DNA of 64,000 nt from Desulfobacter sp. (lineage in GTDB: Bacteria; Desulfobacterota; Desulfobacteria; Desulfobacterales; Desulfobacteraceae). The notes under the pieces are model-generated. The model saw only the letters and a program-made list of their open reading frames with translations, was not told where the DNA came from and searched no databases. The DNA is taken from positions 2,963,001 to 3,027,000 of the forward strand of contig CP054838.1 of the NCBI GenBank assembly GCA_028768545.1, given 5' to 3'. Shown here in pieces: positions 1 to 7,861 of this stretch (positions are counted from its first letter, which is position 1; each line of letters starts with the position of its first letter). Position numbers and translations under genes: made by a program.

Positions 1-5
1 TTTTC

Positions 6-677
6 ATGAGCGAAATAGAAAACAAAGATGAAAATGGTTCCATGGATGGTGCAGAGGAATGCACAGCCGATGGTCCAAAAGATGACAAAGGCTTAGGGCT
101 GGGCGTCATTTTTTTTATGGTGGCATTTTTAATATGCTTCCTTTCCGGGTGGCTGCTTTTTCCCAAGTTGCTTTATTCTAAAAAAGAGCAACCTTTTAAT
201 TTTGACCACGCTCTTCACACGGCTGAAACCGGTGATTGCGAAACCTGCCATTACCTTCGGGAAGACGGCACTTTTGCAGGCCTTCCCAATCTTGAGTCCT
301 GTATGGAATGCCATACAGACGAACCCATGGGTGAGACTGAGGACGAAGCGATTTTTGCCCAGAAGTATGTGGCAAAAGAAAAAGAAGTGCCCTGGCTGGT
401 CTATTCCAAACAGCCGGATTGTGTTTATTTTTCCCATGCCGCGCATATTACAAAGGCAGGCATGGATTGTAAGACCTGTCATGGTCCTATTGGTGAATCC
501 ACCTCTTCTCGGCCCTATGAAGAAAACAGACTCACAGGCTACAGCCGTGATATCTGGGGCAAAAATATCTGGGGAATCAAAACCAATTCCTGGGATCGGA
601 TGAAGATGGATGACTGCGCAGAGTGTCACAAGGAAGAAACCGGCCATCAGGGCTATTGCTTCCAATGTCACAAATAG
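6..677 (+). CDS. qrcA: Menaquinone reductase multiheme cytochrome c subunit QrcA
   Basis: First gene of the qrc operon. QrcA is the membrane-anchored multiheme cytochrome c that accepts electrons from periplasmic cytochrome c3 and passes them to the rest of the complex. The 223-residue product has an acidic cytoplasmic N-terminus, one transmembrane helix at about residues 30-52, then a periplasmic domain. Five CXXCH heme sites are visible, at residues 78-82, 99-103, 155-159, 204-208 and 218-222. The family has been described with six hemes; I see no sixth canonical motif, although a Cys/His-rich stretch lies at 139-147 (C139, H144, H147). The ATG at position 6 is so close to the window edge that its ribosome-binding site cannot be judged. 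It is followed 42 bp later by qrcB. Confidence 0.92.
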   Translation: MSEIENKDENGSMDGAEECTADGPKDDKGLGLGVIFFMVAFLICFLSGWLLFPKLLYSKKEQPFNFDHALHTAETGDCETCHYLREDGTFAGLPNLESCMECHTDEPMGETEDEAIFAQKYVAKEKEVPWLVYSKQPDCVYFSHAAHITKAGMDCKTCHGPIGESTSSRPYEENRLTGYSRDIWGKNIWGIKTNSWDRMKMDDCAECHKEETGHQGYCFQCHK

Positions 678-719
678 CGCCTCAACGACAAGAATTTCAA
701 ACTTTATAAAGGATGACTT

Positions 720-2846
720 ATGAAAGTTGATAGACGAAGCTTCTTGGGATTGGGACTTGGCGCAGCTGCGGGTGTTGCGGTTTCTCCAGCTTTGGTGAAG
801 CTCACAGATGATTCTTCCATCTGGACCCAGAACTGGCCCTGGACCCCGGTTCCAGAAGACGGTGAAATAACCTATGATAAATCAGTCTGCAGCCTTTGTC
901 CTGGCTGTTGCGGCATCAGTGTTAGAAAAATAAACGGGCGGCCCGTAAAAATTGAAGGCGACTCAGACTTTCCCGTGAACAACGGTGGTGCATGCCTCCA
1001 CGGTATTGCAGGTCTTCAGTATCTTTACGATCCTGCCCGGGTTAAAACCCCCATGAGAAAAAAAGCCGGAAAATTTGAAGCCATTTCCTGGGATGAGGCC
1101 ATTGACCTGGCAGCCCAGAAACTTGGGGATATCCGGCAGAACGGTGCACCCGAAAGCCTGGGGCTTGTCACAGGTACCCGGGAGGGGTCGGTTTCTAAAC
1201 TTTTTAACCGGTTCATGGATGCCTTTGGCTCTCCCAATGCCTATGCCATGCCCAGCCTTGAGGCAAACCTGGCCCTTACGGCCCAGACCCTTCACGGTGA
1301 AGGCAATACCATCGGGTTTGACCTTGAAAATTCAGATTTTGTCTTGAGCTTCGGCGCCGGCATTATTGAAGGCTGGGGATCTCCTGTGGCCTGTTTCAAG
1401 GCCAATGCCTCAAGAAAAGAGCGCCATGCAGAGCTCTACCAGATTGACCCAAGACTTTCCAACACCGCAGCCAATGCCGATCGCTGGATCCCGATAAACC
1501 CGGGAACCGAAGCGGATTTGGCCTTGGGCCTCTGTTCGGTTCTTCTTCAGAAGAATTTGTTTGTCCCCGGCCAACTCACCGGCGGGCTGAACCGGTTTAC
1601 CGCGGTTCTTGCTTCTGAATATACCCCCCAAAAAGTGGAAGCCATTACCGGTGTAAAAGCCGCCGATATTGAAAAACTGGCCATGGCCTTTGCCAAGGCA
1701 AAAATGCCGGTGGCCGTGCCTGGAAGGGGCAGGGGAGATCAGGGCCAGAGCTTGAGAGAGTTTGCAGCTGTCCAGACCCTCAACGCCTTGGCAGGACGCC
1801 TCAACAAAGAGGGCGGGGCCTTTGTCATGCCCAAGGCAGATTATTTAACCTTTTCTGAAGCCTCCATGGACGAGGTGGCAGAAACCGGTGCTGGCAAAGA
1901 AAAACTGGCCAACTCCATTGATGAGCTGATTGAAAAGCTCTCTGCTTCTGCAAAGCCTCTGGTCAATGCACTTTTGGTATATAATGCCAATCCCTGCTAC
2001 ACCCTTAAAACCCCTGAACGGGTAAAAGAGGCCTTTAAAAAGGTGGATTTTGTTGTCAGTTTCTCCTCTTTTATGGATGAAACCGCTTTGGCATCTGATC
2101 TGATCCTGCCCGCATCCACCTTTCTTGAAAGACTGGAAGATGTGCCGTCAGGCGCAGGCCTTGCCAAACAGGTGGTCGGCCTTGCCCGGACCATGGTCGC
2201 CCCGGTGTTTAATACCAAAAATCCAGGGGATGCCCTGATTCTTCTGGCCCAGGCCATGGGTGGAACCATTGCTGAAAGCTTTGAGTGGGAGACCTATGAC
2301 GAGGCCCTGGAAGCTGCGGCAGAAGGCATCTGGGACGGACTGAACGAAGAGGGATATGCTGTGATTTCCCAAGGCACACCCATGGAAAGCCCGGCAACGG
2401 ATTTTGCCTTTATGGCCTCAAATCCTGCCCCGATCAGGCCTGGGTGCGAGGGTGAGTTTATCCTGATGCCCATTGATAATATGCGGATTTCAGGCTCTGC
2501 TGTTGCCTCATCTCCCTTTGCCGTGAAGACTGTATCAGACAAGGTCTTGTCCGGAACAGACGTCCTGGTGGAAATCAATCCTGAGACAGCCCGGGCCAAA
2601 GGCCTTAAGGACGGCGGTTCGGCCATGCTGAAAACCCAGGTGAAGAGCGTCAAGGTCAAAGTGAATTACAACGAAGGTATCATGCCGGGTGTCATCGGGA
2701 TGGTAAGAGGCCTGGGCCATGCCTTTGACAACCCATATGTGGCTGGCAAGGGTGTAAATGTGAACGATTTGATAGGCCCGGTAATTGAGCCCGGTTCAGG
2801 ACTGGATGCCGCCTTTGGAATCAAAGCCAGTATTTCCAAGGCCTAA
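720..2846 (+). CDS. qrcB: Menaquinone reductase molybdopterin-like subunit QrcB
   Basis: Periplasmic large subunit of the Qrc complex, a member of the molybdopterin oxidoreductase superfamily that in characterised Qrc complexes no longer carries the molybdenum cofactor. The 708-residue protein starts with a twin-arginine signal (RRSF at residues 5-8, followed by a Gly/Ala-rich hydrophobic stretch), so it is probably exported folded together with QrcC. An N-terminal [4Fe-4S] site is visible at C57, C60, C63/C64 and C92. The usual superfamily fold regions follow, including GRGRGDQGQ near the middle and a C-terminal dinucleotide-binding-like domain. It lies between qrcA and qrcC with short spacers, consistent with one transcript. 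Confidence 0.92.
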   Translation: MKVDRRSFLGLGLGAAAGVAVSPALVKLTDDSSIWTQNWPWTPVPEDGEITYDKSVCSLCPGCCGISVRKINGRPVKIEGDSDFPVNNGGACLHGIAGLQYLYDPARVKTPMRKKAGKFEAISWDEAIDLAAQKLGDIRQNGAPESLGLVTGTREGSVSKLFNRFMDAFGSPNAYAMPSLEANLALTAQTLHGEGNTIGFDLENSDFVLSFGAGIIEGWGSPVACFKANASRKERHAELYQIDPRLSNTAANADRWIPINPGTEADLALGLCSVLLQKNLFVPGQLTGGLNRFTAVLASEYTPQKVEAITGVKAADIEKLAMAFAKAKMPVAVPGRGRGDQGQSLREFAAVQTLNALAGRLNKEGGAFVMPKADYLTFSEASMDEVAETGAGKEKLANSIDELIEKLSASAKPLVNALLVYNANPCYTLKTPERVKEAFKKVDFVVSFSSFMDETALASDLILPASTFLERLEDVPSGAGLAKQVVGLARTMVAPVFNTKNPGDALILLAQAMGGTIAESFEWETYDEALEAAAEGIWDGLNEEGYAVISQGTPMESPATDFAFMASNPAPIRPGCEGEFILMPIDNMRISGSAVASSPFAVKTVSDKVLSGTDVLVEINPETARAKGLKDGGSAMLKTQVKSVKVKVNYNEGIMPGVIGMVRGLGHAFDNPYVAGKGVNVNDLIGPVIEPGSGLDAAFGIKASISKA

Positions 2847-2880
2847 TTGATATGAAAAAGAAATCTTTTAAGAGGTTCTG

Positions 2881-3735
2881 ATGATACAAGATAAAAAAGC
2901 ACACAAGTTCGGAATGGTTATTGATCTGGACAAATGCACGGGATGCGGCTCCTGCATGGTGTCGTGCATGTCGGAAAATAATGTTCCGTTTAAGGAGGAT
3001 GAATCCAGAAAAAAGGATAGTATTACCTGGATGCGGGTATACAAGCTGACCAACGGCAAATCCTTTCCGGACACTGAGGTGGTTTATATGCCAAGACCCT
3101 GCCAGCATTGCGGCGGACTTGGGGACCACGGACATTCTCCCTGCGTTTCCGTATGCCCTGCAACGGCAACTGATTATGGATATGATACCGGGATTGTTTC
3201 CCAGATTTATACCCGCTGCTTTGGCTGCCGGTACTGCATGGGGGCCTGCCCCTATCATGCCAGGTATTTTAACTGGTGGGATCCCACATGGCCCGAAGGC
3301 ATGGAAAATTACCTGAGCCCCAATGTCTCCCCGAGAATGCGGGGCGTGGTTGAAAAGTGTTCCTTTTGCTACCACAGGTACCAGCTGGCCAAGGAAAAAG
3401 CCTATGTGGAAGAACGGGAAATTGAAGAGATGGAATACCAGACCGCATGCACCACGGCATGTCCTGCCGGTGCCATTGTGTTCGGAGATCTCAACAACCC
3501 GGCCCACAAGGTCCATCAGATTGTAAAACCCGATCCCCATCCCGACCCCATGAACAAAAACGTGGTGGGTAAATCCAGAAACCCAAAAGTATTCAGGCTG
3601 TTAGAACGCCTGGGCACCAACCCAAAGGTCTATTACATGTCCGAACGGGAATGGGTGAGAAAGGCCGGGGACAATTATCTTGATGGCGAATGGGATAAGG
3701 TTAAGAATCACCATGGGTCGTCATCCCATGATTAA
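2881..3735 (+). CDS. qrcC: Menaquinone reductase iron-sulfur subunit QrcC
   Basis: Electron-transfer subunit linking the cytochrome and large subunit to the membrane subunit. The 284 residues contain four ferredoxin-like cysteine groups: CTGCGSC plus C29 near the N-terminus, a CQHC...PCVSVCP group, CFGCRYCMGACP, and CSFC...CTTACP. This is the pattern of DmsB/NrfC-type proteins with several [4Fe-4S] clusters. There is no signal peptide of its own, so export with the Tat-targeted QrcB is the expected route (inference from related complexes). It starts 34 bp after qrcB, with GAGGTTCTG before the ATG. Confidence 0.92.
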   Translation: MIQDKKAHKFGMVIDLDKCTGCGSCMVSCMSENNVPFKEDESRKKDSITWMRVYKLTNGKSFPDTEVVYMPRPCQHCGGLGDHGHSPCVSVCPATATDYGYDTGIVSQIYTRCFGCRYCMGACPYHARYFNWWDPTWPEGMENYLSPNVSPRMRGVVEKCSFCYHRYQLAKEKAYVEEREIEEMEYQTACTTACPAGAIVFGDLNNPAHKVHQIVKPDPHPDPMNKNVVGKSRNPKVFRLLERLGTNPKVYYMSEREWVRKAGDNYLDGEWDKVKNHHGSSSHD

Positions 3736-3762
3736 CTATCCAAGACTTAGGAGTAATTAAAT

Positions 3763-5013
3763 ATGGATTCTGCATTAATACCTGAAGGCGCAAAACGGTG
3801 CGAATTCCCCAAGTTTATGATCGGGATGGCCATTGTGGGTGCCGTCCTGCTCTGGGGCGTTTATGCCATGTTCCTTTGCTGGTTTAAGGGCTTAAACCAG
3901 ACCAATATGAACGATTATTACGGGTTTGCCCTCTGGATCTGGGCAGACTTGGCGGTCATTGCTGTGGGTGGCGGAGCGTTTTTTACAGGTCTGCTCAAAT
4001 ATATTTTTAAAATCGATGAGCTGAAAAATATCATCAATTTTGCCGTGATCATCGGATTTATCTGCTATTCTTCGGCCCTGTTGATCCTGGCCATTGATAT
4101 TGGACAGCCTTTGCGCGGCTGGTTCATCTTCTGGCATGCCAATGTTCATTCCATGCTCACCGAGGTGGCCTTTTGTCTCTCCTGCTACTTTGCCGTGCTG
4201 ACCATTGAGTTCATTCCCAATATCCTGGAAAACCGTCAGGCTAACAAGGTGCCTTTTTTTCACCATCTGGCCCATAACATGCACGGGGTTATGGCTGTTT
4301 TTGCCGCCACCGGCGCATTTTTGAGCTTTTTCCACCAGGGCTCTCTGGGCGGGGTTGCCGGTGTCATGTTCGGACGTCCCTTTGCCGTGCGTGAAGGCCT
4401 TTTGATCTGGCCCTGGACCTTTTTCCTCTTTACCTGGTCTGCTGCGGCCTTTGGCCCCTGCTTTACCCTGTTGGTGACCAAAATAACAGAAATGGTGACC
4501 GGGAAGAAACTGGTCTCGGATAAAACCGTTCATCTTCTGGCAAAGATTTCAGGCTGGATGATCACCACCTATATCATTGCCAAGATAATCGACACCATTT
4601 ACTGGGCCACCGTGACCGTGCCCAGCCTTGGATTTACCCTGGATCATTTTTTCAGCAACAATGCCTTTTACGGATATTGGATCCTGGTTGCTGAAATTAT
4701 TGTCGGTGGTGTGGTTCCCGGGCTGCTTCTGGTCTTCAAAAGTACCCGTGAAAACCCAACAACCCGGACCATTGCCATCATCCTCGGGGTGATCGGCGTC
4801 TGTCTGAACCGGTGGGTGATGGTGCTTCAGATCATGGCCGTACCGGTCATGTCCTTTGATACCTGGGCCTTGTATATCCCGTCCTGGCAGGAAGTGGCCA
4901 CCACGGTTCTGCCCGTTGCCTACGGCATTATGCTCATTGCCGTAGCTTACAGGTATCTGCCGGTATTTCCCCAGGAACCTGAACTGAACAAGCCTGTTGA
5001 GGCTGCAGAATAA
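3763..5013 (+). CDS. qrcD: Menaquinone reductase integral membrane subunit QrcD
   Basis: NrfD/PsrC-family membrane subunit that binds menaquinone. The 416-residue protein is hydrophobic almost throughout, with about ten predicted transmembrane segments and short polar loops, as expected for the family. It follows qrcC by 27 bp and is preceded by TTAGGAGTAATTAAAT, a clear ribosome-binding site. Downstream, a good Shine-Dalgarno (AAAGGAG) leads straight into a very small membrane-protein gene, so transcription probably continues beyond qrcD to the terminator at 5211. The assignment as QrcD rather than a generic NrfD protein rests on the gene order A-B-C-D. Confidence 0.9.
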   Translation: MDSALIPEGAKRCEFPKFMIGMAIVGAVLLWGVYAMFLCWFKGLNQTNMNDYYGFALWIWADLAVIAVGGGAFFTGLLKYIFKIDELKNIINFAVIIGFICYSSALLILAIDIGQPLRGWFIFWHANVHSMLTEVAFCLSCYFAVLTIEFIPNILENRQANKVPFFHHLAHNMHGVMAVFAATGAFLSFFHQGSLGGVAGVMFGRPFAVREGLLIWPWTFFLFTWSAAAFGPCFTLLVTKITEMVTGKKLVSDKTVHLLAKISGWMITTYIIAKIIDTIYWATVTVPSLGFTLDHFFSNNAFYGYWILVAEIIVGGVVPGLLLVFKSTRENPTTRTIAIILGVIGVCLNRWVMVLQIMAVPVMSFDTWALYIPSWQEVATTVLPVAYGIMLIAVAYRYLPVFPQEPELNKPVEAAE

Positions 5014-5025
5014 AGGAGAATATCT

Positions 5026-5184
5026 ATGTTTCCATTTTGTTTTGAATGGGCTTGGGACGTCGGACATGCCATTTTCTTTGGCGGGTTCTGGTATGCCATC
5101 TCCATCCTCGGCGCTGGCATGACCTTTGTGATTGTTAAGGCAGCCTACGATACAATGAATGACAGCAAGGATTCACACCACTAG
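5026..5184 (+). CDS. 52-residue membrane protein, last gene of the qrc operon
   Basis: Short open reading frame starting 12 bp after the qrcD stop, with AAAGGAG seven bases before its ATG. The 52-residue product begins MFPFCFEWAWDVGH, contains one hydrophobic segment at about residues 15-40 rich in Gly, Phe and Ile, and ends in a polar tail with two histidines. Placement before the operon terminator at 5211-5258 argues that it is translated with the Qrc subunits. I do not recognise a family. It could be a small accessory or assembly subunit of the complex, which is inference from position only. Confidence 0.7.
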   Translation: MFPFCFEWAWDVGHAIFFGGFWYAISILGAGMTFVIVKAAYDTMNDSKDSHH

Positions 5185-5210
5185 ATCCATTGGGTGTAGC
5201 TGAAAATAAA

Positions 5211-5258
5211 AAACGCATCCATTTGTCCGTTCAGGGCAAATGGATGCGTTTTGTTTTT
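5211..5258 (+). terminator. Rho-independent terminator of the qrc operon
   Basis: A 15-bp perfect inverted repeat (5211-5225 pairs with 5237-5251) with an 11-base loop, followed by TTGTTTTT. It lies 26 bp after the small membrane protein and ends the rightward operon. The A-run on the left arm means it may also act on the leftward hsp20 transcript. Confidence 0.85.
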
Positions 5259-5288
5259 ATCTTTGGGCAATGGCCTGAAAGATGAAGA

Positions 5289-5717
5289 TCAGTTGACTGT
5301 GATCTGTTTGACTTCCTGGGGTGTGGTCTCTTTTTTAAGGGTCACCTTCAGCACCCCGTCAACATAGTCGGCTGTGACCTCATCACTGAGGATTTCGTCA
5401 GACAGGGTAAAGGCCCGTTTAAACTGGCCGAATTTTCTTTCCCGCCTAAGGTAATTTTCTTTTGTATCCTCGGCTGTGTCTTTGCGTTCTCCTGAAATGG
5501 TCAGCACCTTGTCTTCGATGTTGACCTGGATATCCTCTTTTTTCAGGCCGGGCAGTTCCACGAACAGCAGAACGGTTTCATCTGTACTCACGATATCCAC
5601 AGCAGAACTTAACGGCCTGGGGCCTGCTGATTTGAACACAGGATCGGTGAAAAAATCATTGAACGTATTTTGGAAAACGCTAAAATCGTTTAAAGGGTTA
5701 TATTTTACAAGTCTCAT
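5289..5717 (-). CDS. Hsp20/alpha-crystallin family small heat-shock protein
   Basis: ATP-independent holdase chaperone of the cytoplasm. The 142-residue protein has a short N-terminal arm and an alpha-crystallin domain from about residue 40, ending in the conserved DGVLKVTLKK strand. The C-terminal tail is short. Length and layout are those of bacterial IbpA/Hsp16-type proteins. It is a single gene convergent with the qrc operon, with its own likely promoter at 5776-5803 and a leader of about 50 bases containing a small GC-rich hairpin around CCGGCATAGCCGG. Whether that hairpin is a thermosensor cannot be judged by eye. Confidence 0.93.
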   Translation of the reverse strand: MRLVKYNPLNDFSVFQNTFNDFFTDPVFKSAGPRPLSSAVDIVSTDETVLLFVELPGLKKEDIQVNIEDKVLTISGERKDTAEDTKENYLRRERKFGQFKRAFTLSDEILSDEVTADYVDGVLKVTLKKETTPQEVKQITVN

Positions 5718-5775
5718 GGTGGTTCCTACTCAATTAAAGTTGCCGGCTATGCCGGTTTGTTTTTACGTTAAAAGA

Positions 5776-5803
5776 AAATTAACCATAAAATAAAAGGTGT
5801 CAA
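5776..5803 (-). promoter_or_regulatory. Probable promoter of hsp20
   Basis: On the minus strand TTGACA (5803-5798) is separated by 16 bases from TAATTT (5781-5776), about 60 bp upstream of the hsp20 start. It fits a vegetative-type promoter. No CIRCE-type inverted repeat was seen. Confidence 0.5.
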
Positions 5804-5912
5804 TAAAAATAATTAAACTTTTTAATTCATTACTAAAATCATTAAATGGAAAACAGTAATGAATTAAATGAACAATTCTGTTGTTAAGGCCACACCAATA
5901 TTGATTTTAGGG

Positions 5913-6200
5913 TTATTTTTTTCGGGCCGCCAGGATCCAGACAATGCCCCAGCAGACGACCACCGGAAGAATGCCGGTGAAGATGTATGGCGTTGGGTTG
6001 ACCTGCCAGGGTTTCATCAAAAGTGCAGTGAGGATGGGGAAAACAACGGAGGCCACAACACCTGCTCTCATTTTCATTGAAAATCCTTTGATCCCGGGTT
6101 TGGTCCTGACATTTTTAGGGGCAGGTTTGAGCATCCTTGGCAGGATCAGGACGCAGGTAATCAATAGGAGAAGAACAAGCACTTCGCTGATACCGGTCAA
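5913..6200 (-). CDS. Small membrane protein of unknown function (95 aa)
   Basis: The product has three hydrophobic stretches, at about residues 5-23, 44-63 and 72-90, separated by basic loops, and ends in AARKK, giving a positive cytoplasmic tail. I do not recognise a named family. The ATG is preceded on the minus strand by AAGGAAAATTA. It stands alone between the Hsp20 gene and the ankyrin gene, in the same orientation as both, with 302 bp of unassigned sequence upstream. Confidence 0.6.
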   Translation of the reverse strand: MTGISEVLVLLLLITCVLILPRMLKPAPKNVRTKPGIKGFSMKMRAGVVASVVFPILTALLMKPWQVNPTPYIFTGILPVVVCWGIVWILAARKK

Positions 6201-6502
6201 TTAATTTTCCTTATCTTAGGCAATGGTCATTTAAGATTTTCTCTTATGGCAAAGATAGGGGGGTTTGTCAATCCCATTGTCAGATTCTGATCCACCATAC
6301 CATCTTTTTCGTTGCCTTGGTTTGCTCCTCTCTGCGGTGTATGTCCTGTACACCTCATTCGTCGTTTGATAGGCACCGCAATCTGGTCCCTTGCTCGTGG
6401 CCAAAAAAACACGGAACATCCCCTTATTTAAGTAAAAATAAAATTAGGCGGTGGATTTGGGCAGCCAGAGTATTTTCAAAACTCTGGACCTCGGGGTATT
6501 GT
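6201..6502. other. Intergenic stretch with possible structured RNA
   Basis: This stretch separates the ankyrin gene from the 95-residue membrane protein downstream of it. No convincing gene is visible. On the minus strand a GCGGTG / CACCGC pair closes a loop of about 36 bases near 6330-6380, so a structured leader or small RNA is possible, but I could not match it to a known riboswitch. Confidence 0.25.
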
Positions 6503-7246
6503 TCAAGTGAACGGGGCATATTCATAGGGTTTTCCCTGCATTAAATTAAAAATTTGGCGAATCAATTCCTTATAATCATGGATATGTTTTTGGGCCGAAA
6601 TCCTTGCTGCCCTGTGGGTGGCCAGGGGGATATCTGTGTCCTTGGTATGGGCAAAATCCTTGGCCTGCCTTCCTTTTTCGTCAAACAAAAAAAGATCTGC
6701 CCCTTCATCCACCAGCACCTGGCCGACAGATACCGAGCCTTTAAATACGGCTGCCATCAAAGGTGTGGTGCCGAAGGTGTGGGCTTTGAAATTGAGATCA
6801 GCCCCATAATCGATCAACAGCCTTGAAAGCTCTGGGTTGTCTGAAAAAGCAGACTGCCACAGGGGGGTTATTTTTACCCCCTCGCTTCCGTCGGCAAGGG
6901 CGCCGCCCTTGAGCAGGGCCAGGGCAGACGCTGTGTCATCAAGATGATCTTTGGCCAGAACATGAAGCAGGTTTTTTCCCCTGTACAGCCGGTTTGGATC
7001 GGCTCCCTTTTCCAGGGCCTTTGCCGTAAGATCTGCAACCCCCTTGGTGGCGGCAAGGTATAGGATATCATGGTGGTCGTCGTCAAACAGGTCAAGGTAT
7101 CCCCGGTCAATAAAGGTCTCAAGCTGCCGTGTTTCAAGGCTGGCCTCATATTTTTTGATTCTGGACAGTTTGATCATATAAACCAAGATTAAAACCACCA
7201 GACTCAGGCCCAGATAGGGGGTGATCATGCCAGGATCAAGTGCCAT
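6503..7246 (-). CDS. Membrane-anchored ankyrin-repeat protein
   Basis: The 247-residue protein begins with one transmembrane helix (about residues 8-26) followed by a short basic region and then ankyrin repeats. Recognisable repeat cores include DILYLAATKG, NLLHVLAKDH, TPLWQSAFSD and TPLMAAVFKG, each followed by the loop pattern GADxN or similar. Ankyrin repeats mediate protein-protein contacts; the partner is unknown. The topology suggests that the repeats face the cytoplasm with a single N-terminal anchor. It is monocistronic or loosely linked to the 42-residue membrane protein upstream. Confidence 0.85.
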   Translation of the reverse strand: MALDPGMITPYLGLSLVVLILVYMIKLSRIKKYEASLETRQLETFIDRGYLDLFDDDHHDILYLAATKGVADLTAKALEKGADPNRLYRGKNLLHVLAKDHLDDTASALALLKGGALADGSEGVKITPLWQSAFSDNPELSRLLIDYGADLNFKAHTFGTTPLMAAVFKGSVSVGQVLVDEGADLFLFDEKGRQAKDFAHTKDTDIPLATHRAARISAQKHIHDYKELIRQIFNLMQGKPYEYAPFT

Positions 7247-7309
7247 CTTAATGTTTAAGAATCCTTTTGTTTAATGATTTTGCCGGGGCGTTTAACCTCA
7301 TACACGTTT

Positions 7310-7438
7310 TTATTCCTGTCTTTGAGGATTAGAGGGGGGATGGTCGGTTTTTTTTTTGAGGATCATAAAAAGGAAAATAAGATTTCCGGTTAAGAATATC
7401 AAACAGAGTGCCAGGGGTTGAATCTCTTGAATTTGCAT
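7310..7438 (-). CDS. 42-residue single-pass membrane protein
   Basis: A short gene with ATG at 7438 and GAGGACAAAACA immediately upstream as ribosome-binding site. The product is hydrophobic over about residues 8-26 and ends in a basic, Pro-rich tail (KKKTDHPPSNPQRQE). A longer reading frame extends upstream to 7540, but the internal ATG has the better translation signal. No family is recognised. It sits 63 bp before the ankyrin gene in the same direction. Confidence 0.45.
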   Translation of the reverse strand: MQIQEIQPLALCLIFLTGNLIFLFMILKKKTDHPPSNPQRQE

Positions 7439-7861
7439 TGTTTTGTCCTCAATGAAAAGGGGTTTTCCGGCTCGCTTTCTATGTCGGAGCAAACCAGACA
7501 AAAAAAATGCCCTAAATGGTCTTGATTCGGAATATGACATAATTGGATATTATACAGGGAAATGTTACCCCATGTGGAAAATGAATGCAAATAACCGAAC
7601 CAATCCACTTGTTTTTTTTCTTTTAACTGCATTTAATTCATATCGATACCAGGATGGGGTTCGTCCAAAAAGACTAAGGGAAAAGGCTTTGCAGGGTTGA
7701 AAAATAAAATCCTCGATGTTCTGAAATAATATAGGGTAGATTGATCGTATCTGTGCATTGAAAATTAAGCCCATTTGGGGTATACCAGAGCCGAAATATT
7801 AGATTTTAGTTAGTGTCGTGTTAGGTTTCAATTGGTTCTGAAAGCTCATGGGGAGAAGCGG
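7439..7861. other. Divergent intergenic region before the Na/Pi symporter-like gene
   Basis: This holds the upstream regions of the leftward 42-residue protein and the rightward symporter-like gene. It is AT-rich and no gene, hairpin terminator or clear Pho-box-like direct repeat was seen. Confidence 0.3.
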
